In this document: in pieces, positions 32,515-43,732 of the stretch | Layout: every line of letters begins with the position of its first letter | Position numbering within the stretch: the first letter of the stretch is position 1 | Assembly: GCA_965649825.1 (NCBI GenBank) | Contig: OZ287697.1 | Coordinates: forward strand, 434,001-498,000 | Source of the DNA: Penicillus capitatus | Taxonomy: Eukaryota; Chlorophyta | Direction of reading: 5' to 3' | Length of the DNA: 64,000 bases | Program-made: the position numbers and the translations under genes | Notes under the pieces: generated by a model | Database searches by the model: none | What the model was told of the DNA's origin: nothing | What the model saw: the letters and a program-made list of their open reading frames with translations, nothing else

Positions 32515-33269
32515 CGACGTGCATTGGTTCTCTCTTTGCTCAGACATCCATTCGTGCCAGATCGATCTGGAAACCGTCCGAAGCGCCGCAATGCGCCGAC
32601 GTCCGTCCGACGATAACGGCAGCCGATGCCGACAGAGCGACCAAGAAGCCGCTGTGTGGTGTCGCCTGACATCGGACACCGTCTCAGATGCTGTGGTCTT
32701 AGGATGTCGCCGCCTTCGTTGTGTAACATACGCTCGCGTCAACTCTTAGGTCGTGATCTGTGCCGAGCCATAGGGCTCCCGCATTTGAACAGCAGCCTCA
32801 CGATGCAATGGTGAAGCGACGTCATTTGCCGAGATGTATCGATTCCTTTCGCCTTCATCCAATGCCACTGCTTCTTCGCTCCCTCTACCGTAGCTCTTTT
32901 TTTCTGGGATGGCAACGACATGTCCATTTCATATCTCACAAGAAACAATTTTGAACATTCAAAAAATGCTGGAATCTCTTTTCTTAATGCCGTCAGGAAC
33001 CTATCCTCCAGAGCAAGCGCGGCGTTGACATGACGGATGGACAGACAGACAGACTGTAACGAGTGCACTCTCTGTGTCATCGTACGGTGTGGATGCCGAT
33101 TGCCGGATGCATGGACGATCAGGGATAGTAGCATTCGATCAATTCGCATCCGACCTTCTGCCATCCGAGCATCAGACGAATGCGCTCCATGCGTTTCTTT
33201 TGCATGCCCAAATCCGAGATGGGCTGAATGAAGGGATAGATGTACTTCACTTCGCCTGTAGACCCACAG
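32515..33269. other. No confident gene
   Basis: A long minus-strand frame passes through this region from the DUF1499 gene, but after CPDG its composition is Arg/His-rich and unlike a folded protein, so I read it as intron, UTR or chance. Nothing else is identified. Confidence 0.4.
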
Positions 33270-33948
33270 AAACTGTTCCGTCTCTCCATCAGGACATTTC
33301 AGCTCACGAGCGATGGAGCGATAGAACACGAGAGGGGCTTGGACATCGCCGTCGTTCTGGCGTGTGGCTGTGCGATCCTCTTTCGCCACAAATTCGACGA
33401 TGTCTTTTCCAAACAGGCCATTTACTTCAAACCGTAGGTAAGATCCTTCGGCAGTCGTCTGAGATGCCACGAGCTGTGTCCCTTCGCACGCCCGAGGCAC
33501 CGTCGCCACAATTGCCTCTGTCACATCAGCCAACGATCCTTCCTTCGCTCTCCACGGAGACGCAGCGGAGTCAAAACTGCAGATCATCCTGTTCGAACAT
33601 CAGCATTGCCCAAATGGTGTGACGTGCCCGACGCTGGAGGTAGAGATGCAGTTGGGATTGACATTGGAAGGACAGCTGCGTATACTCCTGATCATCGACC
33701 ACATGACCACCTCTCACGGCGCATCACCGAGCCAAATGCTCTTACCCGTCCTTCAAACCGTACTCCACTTTCTTAGCCTCTTTCAACAGACTCTCCATCG
33801 CCGTTGCCCGTCCCGCCCATAGCGAAGCGAGGAGACAGCTGACGAGTCGTCTTCGATGCAAGGGCAGAGTAAACGTCGCTTTCTCTACGACGCTTTTCCT
33901 GTCAAGTCTCGTGCACGACGTCGGTCGATTGAATGGTTCACGTTGCAT
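33270..33948 (-). CDS. DUF1499-like protein, possibly plastid/thylakoid targeted
   Basis: Exon 1 from ATG 33948 holds a basic N terminus and LHRRRLVSCLLASLWAGRATA, a twin-arginine-like segment with a hydrophobic stretch, suggesting targeting to the thylakoid lumen. After an intron (about 33745-33590) follow SLADVTEAIVATV, YLRFEVNGLFGKDIVEFVA and PLVFYRSIAR, which fit the DUF1499 pattern (Y-R-E...D.VEF...RS.SR). The 3' end is not resolved. Its start is 23 bp from the likely start of the divergent GDT1 gene. Confidence 0.5.
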
Positions 33949-34835
33949 CTCATTCGTACTTCGTTGCCATGGCCTCCGCATTCACCTCCGCCTTGCTCAG
34001 CAGCTTCTCTGCCGTCATAGCGTCCGAGATTGGAGATAAGACGTTCTTCATCGCCGCCATCTTGGCCATGAAACAGTCGCGGCTGAAAGTACAGAAAACA
34101 TCTGTCGATGGACTGGAGACCCATTCGCCATGGAATGCATCGCAGGTTTTTCTTGGCTGTTTCGCCGCTTTGTTTCTTATGAATACCTTGTCTGCCATAA
34201 TGGGATCGTTGGCACCATCACTGGTACCCCGCTGATGTCCCTTCATTTTGCTGACCTTCCCAACAGACGAGGCCCCTGTAGATTCCGGTTTTGTGGACGT
34301 ATGTGGCGTCGATAGTGCTCTTCGCCACGACAGGCGTTCTCAGTCTAAGGGATGCCATGCAGCCTGTATGTCTCCCACATCATGACCATCGGTTCTGCGC
34401 GACGTCTGTCACATGTAGACCGAAGAGACGAGCGAAATGCAGGAGGCGGAGGATGCGTGTCTCCATACCCGTCTGTCAAGCGGACCGACATGGACGCAGT
34501 GTCTGTCCTTTCTGCATCCCATCACTATGAAGGCCTTCACGTTAACGTTTCTAGCGGAGTGGGGTGACAAGAGTCAGCTTGTGACCATAGGGTAATGCCA
34601 CCGTGCATGTCGAGATGCTGAGTGAGGCTAGGCATCTTTCAGGCTCGGAGCGACGAAAGATGTCGTTGGGGTCGCGTTCGGTGGCGGCTTGGGTCATGCT
34701 TTGTGTACATCCATGGCGGTTGTCGGCGGCAAAAAGCTCGCAGCGTATTTCGACGAGCGTCTTCTCTCAGCTGCTCACGGTTTTCTCTTTGTGGCTTTTG
34801 CCTTTCTTGCCTACGCTTCAGGACCTCCCGTCTGA
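33933..34835 (+). CDS. GDT1/TMEM165-family Mn2+/Ca2+:H+ transporter
   Basis: Exons 33933-34223, 34282-34365, 34419-34591 and 34643-34835 join in phase (246 residues, or 233 from the second ATG at 33972). Both signature motifs of the family are present, SEIGDKTFF in the first half and AEWGDKSQL in the second, each followed by a hydrophobic helix (ALFLMNTLSAIMG; GGGLGHALCTSMAVVGG). Six or more TM helices are expected. GDT1 proteins import Mn2+ or Ca2+ into Golgi, plastid or thylakoid. Arrangement with the DUF1499 gene is nearly overlapping and divergent. Confidence 0.88.
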
Positions 34836-35551
34836 AATGCCATTCGCGTTGTAGGATTTCCGTTCAGCGCGCGATATGACTTTACCTTCAACCGTCACCT
34901 ATATCATCACGCGCTTTGCATAAACGCATACCGTATTTGTGCACCGCCTACGTGTTGTTCGTTTAAGTTGCTGTTATCTTTATCGTGCCGGTGGGTGTGT
35001 GTCTGTCTCGTTACGTTTGTCTAATTATTGATATCTTCGCCTAAAGTCCGAGACGGTGAGGATCGTTCGGGACCCTAGTGGAAGAGATTTAGAATTTTAC
35101 GGCGCAGCACAATGAACCGCGACTATGTGGAGGCGACAGGTGAATGTTGTACACTGTCCGACGGTGTCTGCTTTTTCTGTCGACGCTTTTTCGCATTGAT
35201 GGCCAGTGCTGTTTCCCGGACGGTTCCTGAGGCAGTACGTCCGTTGTACTGGATACCCGCAAAGCACCGGCCAGTCTGACGGTGCCTCCGCGGGCTCATG
35301 CCTCGTTACAAAGATCGACAGAGCCTAGCCGTAGCGGCATTTGTGCTGATAGCGCGGCATGGATTTAGGTTGGCCGTTCTACTCAACACATCCAAGACTG
35401 ACGGCCACGTTTGAGACGCGAACAGATGCAAGCCCGCCTTCGTCTTCAGATGCGACTTCTGGCGAACTAAGAAGAGGACATTCGTTGAATCTCCCTCCTC
35501 TATCAGTACACGTGCACTAACTGCGGTTCTGTCTATTATTGGAGGCTGTAG
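34836..35551. other. Intergenic, nothing identified
   Basis: No frame longer than about 50 codons with protein-like sequence on either strand. The last bases before 35552 (GAGGCTGTAG) could be an intron end, so an upstream untranslated or coding exon of the CCCH gene may lie here. Confidence 0.4.
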
Positions 35552-36425
35552 ATGGGTTTTGCCGAAAAATCGTTGCTTCGCTCTGCGACCACCGGTGACG
35601 TTCGCGACCGTTCCAAGACAAAGAATCCGAAAAAGACGCTTGCGTCAACGGGACGTCAAGAGGTCCCCATTTGCTATGACTTCGTTCAAGGCAAATGCCG
35701 CAGGCAGAACTGCAGGTGAAGCACATTTTGGACATCTGACGTCACAACTGCAGTGGTGTTCACTGATTAGGTATCAACACGACTTCGGGGCTGTTATACG
35801 CCACAATGCCCGCGAGAGTCGTGTATGTTTTGATCACTTGCGAGGGGAATGTACTCGTGGCAGTCTGTGTCGGTTCTCCCACGATATCCAACGACTTGTG
35901 CTGCAAGGAATGCATGAAGCTTCCTACACGAACTTTATGGAGCCGACAGCCAATGGTATCTGCTATGATTTCTGCAGGGGTGCATGTCCACGACAGGGCA
36001 AGTGCCCATGGACACACAACCTCGTTGAAATCGCGTGGAACACTGCTAAGCAGCCCCTACCCGACATCGAGAAGATCAACATGTGCGTGACGTGACGTCT
36101 CAGCCACCCGCGCCGCCATCCTATTTGTTTTCACACCTGCTGTTGTTTAGATGTAGAAAGGTCATCAAGGCCATACAAGATGCCTGTCCTCCTGCTCTAG
36201 CTGGTAAGTATAGCACTGTGTACCTGTTTGCCTACGGTTGTGCGATGTGTGGTGTGTTTGGCAGAACCGGCTATAGAACGTATGATTTGGCAGCCAAGTC
36301 TTCAGTGGAAGATTTATTCACTCGACCTCGCAGAGAAAGCAGTGTGCCCTGCCCCACCAACCACTCTCCCCACCGCCCCTTCACCCGATTCCTTCACTCT
36401 TAGAGATTATTCTTTTCTCTTGTAA
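35552..36425 (+). CDS. Triple CCCH zinc-finger protein, paralogue 2
   Basis: Exons 35552-35715, 35771-36082, 36157-36203 and 36265-36425 give about 227 residues. Fingers: ICYDFVQGKCRRQNCRYQHD (split by intron 1), VCFDHLRGECTRGSLCRFSH and ICYDFCRGACPRQGKCPWTH. Spacing and order match the gene at 31492, including similar linkers after finger 1. It ends with a Pro-rich tail. An RNA-binding role is inferred from the muscleblind-like fingers. Confidence 0.8.
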
Positions 36426-37258
36426 ACGAACCGAACCTGTCACATCCTTGCAAGATGTGCTACCAGGGGGCGTAACATGAGGGAATGTGTCGTGCAAGAA
36501 GAAATCATGGAAACTACCAAGTTCGAGGGGGACAAGCGCTTCAATCAAAGGGATGCGGACTTTGAACACTAAACTGGAGCTTGCTTTGCAACAGAAAGTT
36601 AAACATCTGCCCATCTCGCCTCTTTGCTTTTATAAGGTTTCCTATTGTTTTGTTGTTGTCTTTGAGCTGAGATCAACCAAGTTTCCAGTGACAATATGTT
36701 TTATGAGGATTTTAACGAGGTTTTAGGGAATTGACGTTTGTGCGTCCTTCCTTGCTGATGAACGGCTGTTTTGTTCCTGAATAAGTTTTTGACGTGGAAT
36801 GGATAGCTCTGGCATGTCTAAGATTTCATTCGCGTATGTAAAATGCAAGTGGGACAGTGAGAAACTGACCCAACAGACATCTGCGGTGTTGTCAACTGTT
36901 AAGAACTGATATTTGAAGGCATGTCCATATACATGTACCAATAAGTTGGTGATCTCGGGCATTTCGAGGCAACAACCGTTTTTACAAGCCATTTGACACC
37001 GCAACAACGGTTAGAAGTTCTATAGGGAGATTTGATTAACAATTCAAAACGCCACCCTCCAACTTCCTTTTGTTCACTTGTGATGATTTCGATATAGCAG
37101 CCACTCAAACTCTGAAGGAGATAACGAATTCGTCTGTGAAAAGAAGGCGTGTACATACATACTACCAACAATATCTCTGGGTGTAGAAGGAAGCGCAATT
37201 ATTATTCATGTCTGTACAGTGGACGCGATACCTGACGGCAGCGACGATCGCACGCGCC
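36426..37258. other. No confident gene
   Basis: AT-richer sequence. Two overlapping minus-strand frames (37198-36899 and 37007-36723) are 99 and 94 codons long; the second contains VCWVSFSLSHLHFTYANEIL and could be an exon, but no family or splice partner is visible. Confidence 0.3.
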
Positions 37259-39757
37259 TCAACGCGATCGGCGTGTCGCATCGCACATGTCAACCTCCCT
37301 TGTATGCTCTAGACATTCAGATGGCGGATCGAATGATCGCCGAGATGCGGAACCTGAATCGCAATGCCCGACGGATGCCAATGCGGTGGACAGACGGTCG
37401 CCATCCCGTGGCACCGAACGCCTTCTTCGTTGGTCAAGCACGGCACGTCGTTGCCGGCAGAGCGTCGGCAACATGGATTGGTACTCAGGAAAGTCGCTGA
37501 GCAGCTTAGAGAAGGCGTGCCTGGCCAACGTCTGCGCATCGACAGCCGTCAAAGCCTAACCGAAGATCGTCAAGCTCAGTCCATCTCTCTGTCTGTCGAT
37601 TCAGTCCGCCAGACCTGAACCGTGGCAGGCCGAAGGTGCGTGTCAAAGAACTCTGTTTCGCCGAAGATCTCGCCATCGGAGAGCACGTCGAAGACGACGC
37701 CGTCAGACCCACGCATCACCTGTGGATATAGAAAGTGCATTGCCACGGCGATAGGTATCGGCGGCGGCATGACTTTGACTTTGCCGGATTTGAGGTAGTA
37801 CATATGGTCGGCGACGTCGCCTTCGTAGAGAATCGTCTCTCCCGGGGCATAGGTCTGAAAGGAGAGATTCGTGACCAGTGCTCGAATGAAGAGCCTGTCA
37901 CATCGCGAGAAAAGATAGGTGTCGCCAATTTTCGTCGACTGATAGAGTGAGAAGAGTGAGATGTGCTGCAAGGAAGGCATTGGTGTTACGTGGATGTGAA
38001 GAAGGATGTCTGTTCGCATGTTATGCGGCAGTTCCTCCAGAAGGGCGTCGTGATCCATGCCTCGGTACTGATTCCACGAGTAATGCAGACTCGAACGCGT
38101 GCGTTTGCACAGCTCCGGTGGCACTCCTCGAGATCTGAGATACTCATCCAGTCGATAACGTTTGTCGCGGAATCTGCCCAACAACAGGAGAGCGTTTCAG
38201 ATCTGACGCCAAAATTAGGCAAGGCCATGGATTTCGTGCACTTTTGAGAAGAGATGTCGAAATTGGCGATGAGAACGGCCACGTTGCCCAGAATCAACGC
38301 CGTGCTCGTTGCTCCAAGAAACATGACGACCATTGTGAACACTCTATCGCGCATACCCCGATGTCTCAGTCATGTGGAGTCGTCCGACGTGTGACCTTTC
38401 GATGTTGGTCTGTGGCGAGATGTCTCCGTATCCCACCGTCGACATCGTCGTGATGGCCCAGTAGACGGCGGCGGTGTACTTTGTTCGGAGATCCGATGTG
38501 AGGTACGTTGCACCGTCGTCGCCAAGAGGGACCTACGCCCATACCAAGTCCTATACGGTTCATCCTGGAATGGCAGCATCGACTTCGATCCAAGCGACGC
38601 CGCCGGTGTAGACATTGGCCCCGACGGTCTCCGCTTCCCATCGCCTGACGCATGTCTCGGGGATCGGATGCAAGCACGAAGAAGATCGCACCCGATGAAG
38701 TACCAGATGCAGCCGCACCAATGACACGCCATAAGAAAACTGACGACCATTTTGAAGATCCTTGAAAGACTCGGAGAGAAATGGCTGCCCTTGAAGCCGC
38801 GAAACAACCGAGCTGAGTAAGGGACACGCAGATGCACGTGCGGACGACACAAAGGCGGGTTACCTGTTCTGAGCAACTTGGGCAGGAGGTAGAGATTCGT
38901 TGCGATGTGACCATCGATTTTGTCCTCCTTGGCAATACCTACGCCGCCATGCCGCGTTGCGTCGTTGCTCCGTGTGGCGTACTGGCAGCTAAGGCATCAT
39001 AGGGAAAGTTGGCGACGAGATCCAGCCAGAAAAAGTATCTCACATATCTCCGGACGATATCTGCCGATGACATACGGATCGTCATACGGCCATCGACGAA
39101 TCCAGTTCGAAAAGACAAGAGCATATCGATCCAGAAGATAGCATCCACCCAAACCATCAGCCACTAAAGACACACGTCACATCACCCTCGATTGCTAGGA
39201 CGCAACAGATCCTCACGCGTTCGTCATGATCGATGCAGGCGTTGTCGGTATCTTCTGTGACGTGTCGACACCCTTGCTGAACTCTGAACGCCATTTGCCA
39301 TGGAATAACGATCGAACTGAACAGAACCTGACAGGCATTGCGGTTAGCCAGGCGAGAGACGATTGTCGTCAGGTAGACCAGTAGAGAGACCAACCGTTCC
39401 CAGCTGCGTTTGAACGTTGAGAGGGGATGGATGATACCGGTAACCACATTGCACAGCTGTCTTGGCATGTGCCATATCCACTTACGCCAATCCCACGGCG
39501 CCGCATCCCTGAAACGCACAGGTCGTCGCTGAGATCGCGGGCAGTACGGTGTCGTTTCACGGCGGCGTCTTCGCCGCTAAATGACGTCGGTATCTAGCAA
39601 TGACCAAAGACACAGTGTCTGGCGTCAGCGACGACTGGACAATACCTGTATCCGAAGACGGTCTCCTCTTCATGGTTGGCGACGTCGATCTTCGTGTCCA
39701 TGACGTCGCGTCACACGGCGGATGGCGAAATCTGGACAGTCGTGGCGAAGGGCGCAC
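37259..39757 (-). CDS. Voltage/cyclic-nucleotide-gated-type K+ channel (CNG/HCN/KCNH superfamily)
   Basis: The exons trace a six-TM channel. S2 region MVWVDAIFWIDMLLSFRTGF (about 39150), S3 YVRYFFWLDLVANFPYDAL, S4 LLPKLLRTARLFRGF across an intron (about 38880), S5 MVVSFLMACHWCGCIWYFIG, the pore YWAITTMSTVGYGDI (about 38440) with the K+ filter GYGD, S6 into NVAVLIANFDISSQ, C-linker YRLDEYLRSRGVP, and a cyclic-nucleotide-binding domain (ILYEGDVADHMYYLKSGKV, DGEIFGETEFF, FSKLLSDFPEYQ). Introns are very short; one right after the filter is about 31 nt. Exact exon ends in the S1 and S5-pore region are uncertain, and so is the ligand. Confidence 0.85.
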
Positions 39758-39843
39758 GCCAGATGGGCGAAATGGAGTCGTCTTCGCCGCATGCGACGCT
39801 TCGGCACATCGACTCGATCTGAATCAGACCACTGCCATCTCGA

Positions 39844-41957
39844 ATGACAGAGACGGATGAAAAGACAGAGGAACGGAAAAAGAAATGCGAGCTCTGGACG
39901 TCGCTGTCACGTCTGACCTTTCGCATCTGTCTACCTCTGGTGATAACGGGCATCGGTGTTGGATGTCTCGTCGGAATCCTCGTCCCTGACATCCTCTGCT
40001 CAGATCTCTTCGACGTATCTCATGGATCCACTATTTCCTCGATCACGATATCGAGACGCTGTGTTTAGAACGGACGTGATACAAAGCAGAGACTCTCTGT
40101 GTGTCTCTTTCACCCAGAGACAAAGGGCGGGACGCGCACCGCCAAGGCAATCTTATGGTCGATCTTGCACTTTGCATGGTGTTGTTTGCCTCATCTGATG
40201 CGGGAGGTCACCTCTGAACCGCCCAGAGTGCGCATTCTATGACCACGGCAGGCGTCATGTGGAATGGCACATGGCGACTAGGTTTGCAAAGCGGCCGCCG
40301 TCACAGGAGTTGCCTTCGGCGTCGGCGGCATCGTCTTGACGAATATTTACCTTTTTGTTTGGGAACAGACACTGGAGAACTTTGCCTTTACTATTCCCTT
40401 CAGTACTGACGATCCAATTGATCACATCCTGCACTGTACATAAGCGTTTGTGCATCCAGTGGCTGTTGTCTCTGTGTCCGGCATCGTCGCCGACAGCCGC
40501 ATTCACAAGAAGACTCCTTTCGCCCAGGCGGCCCGACTGTACAGCTCGCTCGCTTGGACAGCGGGATACGCCGCGACGGTCCTCGAGACGCATGTCATAT
40601 CAAAGTAACATACATCTCTCCTTCCAGACGCCATTTCTAATGCCTGCCATCACCAAACGAGGTCCCTGACGAACGGCGCCGATCCAACTGAGCTCTTCAT
40701 TCTTCGATACGTTTTCCATTCTCTCGGGTGGTGCCTCATCGACACTCTTCTGCGTCAGTCGATGCGTCTAGCTGGTGTGTTGCATCAACTCGGCTGTCTC
40801 ATCCCATCTGCTTTTGTGACGCGTAGGTGTGCACGGCTCCTTGGCAGACGTCTGTCTTCTGTTGCCATTCAAGACGTGCCGTTCGCTGTACGGGTGGTAC
40901 CTCACTCTCCAGACGCGCCGCGTCTTCGGTTACGCGCACTGCGTCTTTGGATGCCTCGCGGCTCACCAAATCGTCTCTGTCGTCGCCAACAAAAGCCAAG
41001 ACCTCTGGCTGCTCAAACTCATCCACGGCAAAGCCGCTGCCGAAGTAGCGTCGCAGATCTAATAGCATTCGTCGCAATATATGTGCATTTCTCAAAGGCC
41101 CTCGTTGCCAGTCGTGCGGAAACGCTGCTCGAGCTTACGGACAGAGTCGCCGATGTCCTGTCGGATACTGCCGGCAAGACCCATTCCAAAGACGAAGGAC
41201 TCTCGTGAAACCGCTCGTTCTCTCGCAGGTCTCGCCGTCATCGGCAGTCTCGTGTTGTCGACGCCCGATTCCTCCGTCCAGCAAGACGAGGCCTTCTCTC
41301 AACTGCCACTTGGGGCCATCATCTGCGTCGCTGCCTTGATCACCGTCTTTGTGCACCTCATCGGTTTCCTCTTCGCAGATCACCTGCATCAAGCAGACGT
41401 TGCTCCGAGCCTGGGCGCCATGTCCCTCATCCCTGCGCTGCCGTTCGGCGTCGTCCTCGTCATTTTTGTTGGTCTCGACGTCGTTCTGCGCGCTTTGGGG
41501 ACCATCTGTGTCGATTCGAAATACACGCAGCTGCTGTGCTGTGATTGAACATCGCGTGATAGCGACAGGCGACTTAAACGTCACTTTCATGGTGTGTTCT
41601 TGCAGTTCATCCGATGAACACATCGCGCGCCCACATGACGCGGCCCGCGTCGTCCCATCCGTCGTGACATCGATACGTCTGCGAAGAAGGCCACTCGATC
41701 GCATCCCTCTCTTTCTCCTTAACATCGCCATTCTACACGAAGCGTCTCTCTTCCTTCTTTACGTGGCGCATCTCTTTCGCCAGGCACGCCTATGTGTATG
41801 GCAGGAAGGATGGATTGAATTTTGGTTTTTGCATGCGACTGAGAAGCCGATGGCGGAGTGCCATGTAAGGAGGCTTCTGTTACGCGATCAAATGTCCGAT
41901 CTGTCGAGATGTGTATCGGGAGATGTGCCTGTCTTGTCAAGCAAGGACGAGAAATGA
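39844..41957 (+). CDS. Multi-pass membrane protein of unknown family
   Basis: A chain of plus-strand exons with hydrophobic segments: FRICLPLVITGIGVGCLVGI (39920), VAFGVGGIVLTNIYLFVW (40310), VAVVSVSGIVA (40470), FILRYVFHSLGWCLIDTLL (40700), DVCLLLPFKTCRSLYGWYL (40840), LPLGAIICVAALITVFVHLI (41300), FGVVLVIFVGLDVVLRALG (41455) and IPLFLLNIAILHEASLFLLY (41705), ending at 41957. The start MTETDEKTEERKKK is a typical cytosolic N terminus. Eight or more TM helices are likely. I could not assign a family; exon joins need RNA evidence. It starts just upstream of and divergent from the K+ channel gene. Confidence 0.45.
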
Positions 41958-41989
41958 AGAAGTAGATCTGTCCGATACTGCTGCCACAT

Positions 41990-43070
41990 AGTCTACTCAT
42001 GCGCCTCGGATCACCAAGCGACATCATTCCTACGCCGAAGGCTGCAAAGGACGGCGGAATACGGAATATGGATGGATGAAGATCCGAGAGCAATACATCG
42101 AAGTGATCCCAACCGGCAGCGAGATGACAACCGATACGATCGACGTAGGTGATCCACCAGAAACGGAACGTCTCCCAGAACAATACCATCTGCAGTCGAT
42201 CTTCCAGCAGACGGGCGATCAAACAAGTGGAGACACAACAGACTGCGAGAAAACAGACCTGTGCAACAGTCGAGGATCAGATGTGCGAGACTCCGTTCGT
42301 GGATCGTTTTCTGTACGAATCATAAAAAGCGTCTCCTGTGTTTTTGACTTCTGACACGCGCTTTCCCCTTGTTAGGGGGGTCTCATTGAAGACGATATCA
42401 CATTGGCTGGAAGCGGAGTTGATGTGACAGCTAGAGTGGACGGCTCTGTAATACTGAGCATCAATCACAGTCGCGATTCTGGTACTCCTTCTGCTCACGT
42501 CCTCCTCGCCTTCTCATCAGCTTCGTGTTGATGGACATGTGTCTCCCATCAAGGGCACCAACGCTGTTGCTTAGATGGCGGATCATCAAATCGATCAATG
42601 CCATTGTTCAGTTGGATTCCGGATGGCCGCTGCCCGGATCGTACAGCATCACAATTGCAGTTCATCCTTATGGATCTGAGGAAAATTCCAAACCATGTTC
42701 ATATCCAACAGCTGTTGGTGAATGCTGATGTAAGGTATACTGCCTCCTATGTATTGACAGAGCAACCCAGTATAACCCAACCCAGTTCACAGAATCTTGC
42801 TAACGCCTTCTGTTCAGGTTACCGAATCCCACTACCGCCCACAATTTTGCCTGTTCCTACTACATTCCGATGCGGAGCTGCATCGAATTGCGGAGATGTC
42901 GAGATTCCCGCAGGGGGACAGTTCTTTTCCGCAGCCTGGTCAGTGTCCACGTCAATGCTAACCAGAATCGGAGTTAGGCAGCGCGTCTCTTTGCTTTGCT
43001 GTGCTTGCTGTCTGCGATGACGAGTCCCTCCAACTGACGAGGACAAAAGCTTCTAGAACCTCACAATGGT
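41990..43070. other. Ambiguous coding region, opposite-strand candidates
   Basis: On plus, a possible secreted or extracellular protein: ATG 42076, then after an intron ending GTTAG (about 42373) GLIEDDITLAGSGVDVTARV, then SINAIVQLDSGWPLPGSYSI and FRCGAASNCGDVEIPAGGQF. On minus, at 42270-41995, a frame with VCFLAVCCVSTCLIARLLED could be a membrane exon. Only one can be correct at 42076-42270. I could not decide or name a family. Confidence 0.25.
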
Positions 43071-43732
43071 TGACGGTTCGTACTCGTTTGCCTCGAACCT
43101 TCCTTCACGGTGAATAAGCGATCAGCCGGGCTGTTCATCGCGAGCGTTTGCAACCACACGTTATCACTGGTTGCTCTACTGCAGGGCATTCTTAGGGCCG
43201 CGGCACGTCAATGCCCCGACGAAACATGTATAACCTCACGGTCGTCGACACGAGGCGCCATCGACTGTCTGTTCTGTCGATACCACGCGTAGATCTACCG
43301 AATGCTGTTGCCGATCCGTTATATTCGAGTGACGTTCGTGTCTTTGTTGTGTCTCGTGTGGCGATCCACGGCGGGATCAACGGCAACCGATTTTTCCGCG
43401 TCAGCGGCACGACCACTACATAGGGTTTTGCCTAAGAGGACACATCGGGCACAACACCGTCTCAGTTTGTGCACTTCGTTATCGTTATCCTGCTTTAGCC
43501 ATCTGGCGATACACGTTGTGTTTTGTTCGGCCGACATTCGACGCGTCAGGGCCACATATCTCGATGGCATGGTCGACGGTTACTCTCAAAGTCATCTGTC
43601 GTTTCGGGTCGCTTCTTTGGTTCAGTAATCTTTTTCGCGTTGCTATAGAAAGCCGCTGGCTCGTTTGACACAGCATCGTGGTCTGAAGTTCCTCGTAGTT
43701 TGGGTACGATCCGCAGTGAAATTTCGCTTCGT
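43071..43732. other. No confident gene
   Basis: Plus frame 43211-43423 ends in VRVFVVSRVAIHGGINGNRF and could be an exon. Frame 43302-43628 begins with a hydrophobic stretch (VTFVSLLCLVW). Neither has a recognised domain, and they overlap in different frames. Confidence 0.25.

Noticed and set aside
32739-33587. A 282-residue open minus-strand frame taken as one gene
   Set aside because: Only its first roughly 100 residues look like a folded domain (DUF1499); the rest has Arg/His-rich chance composition.
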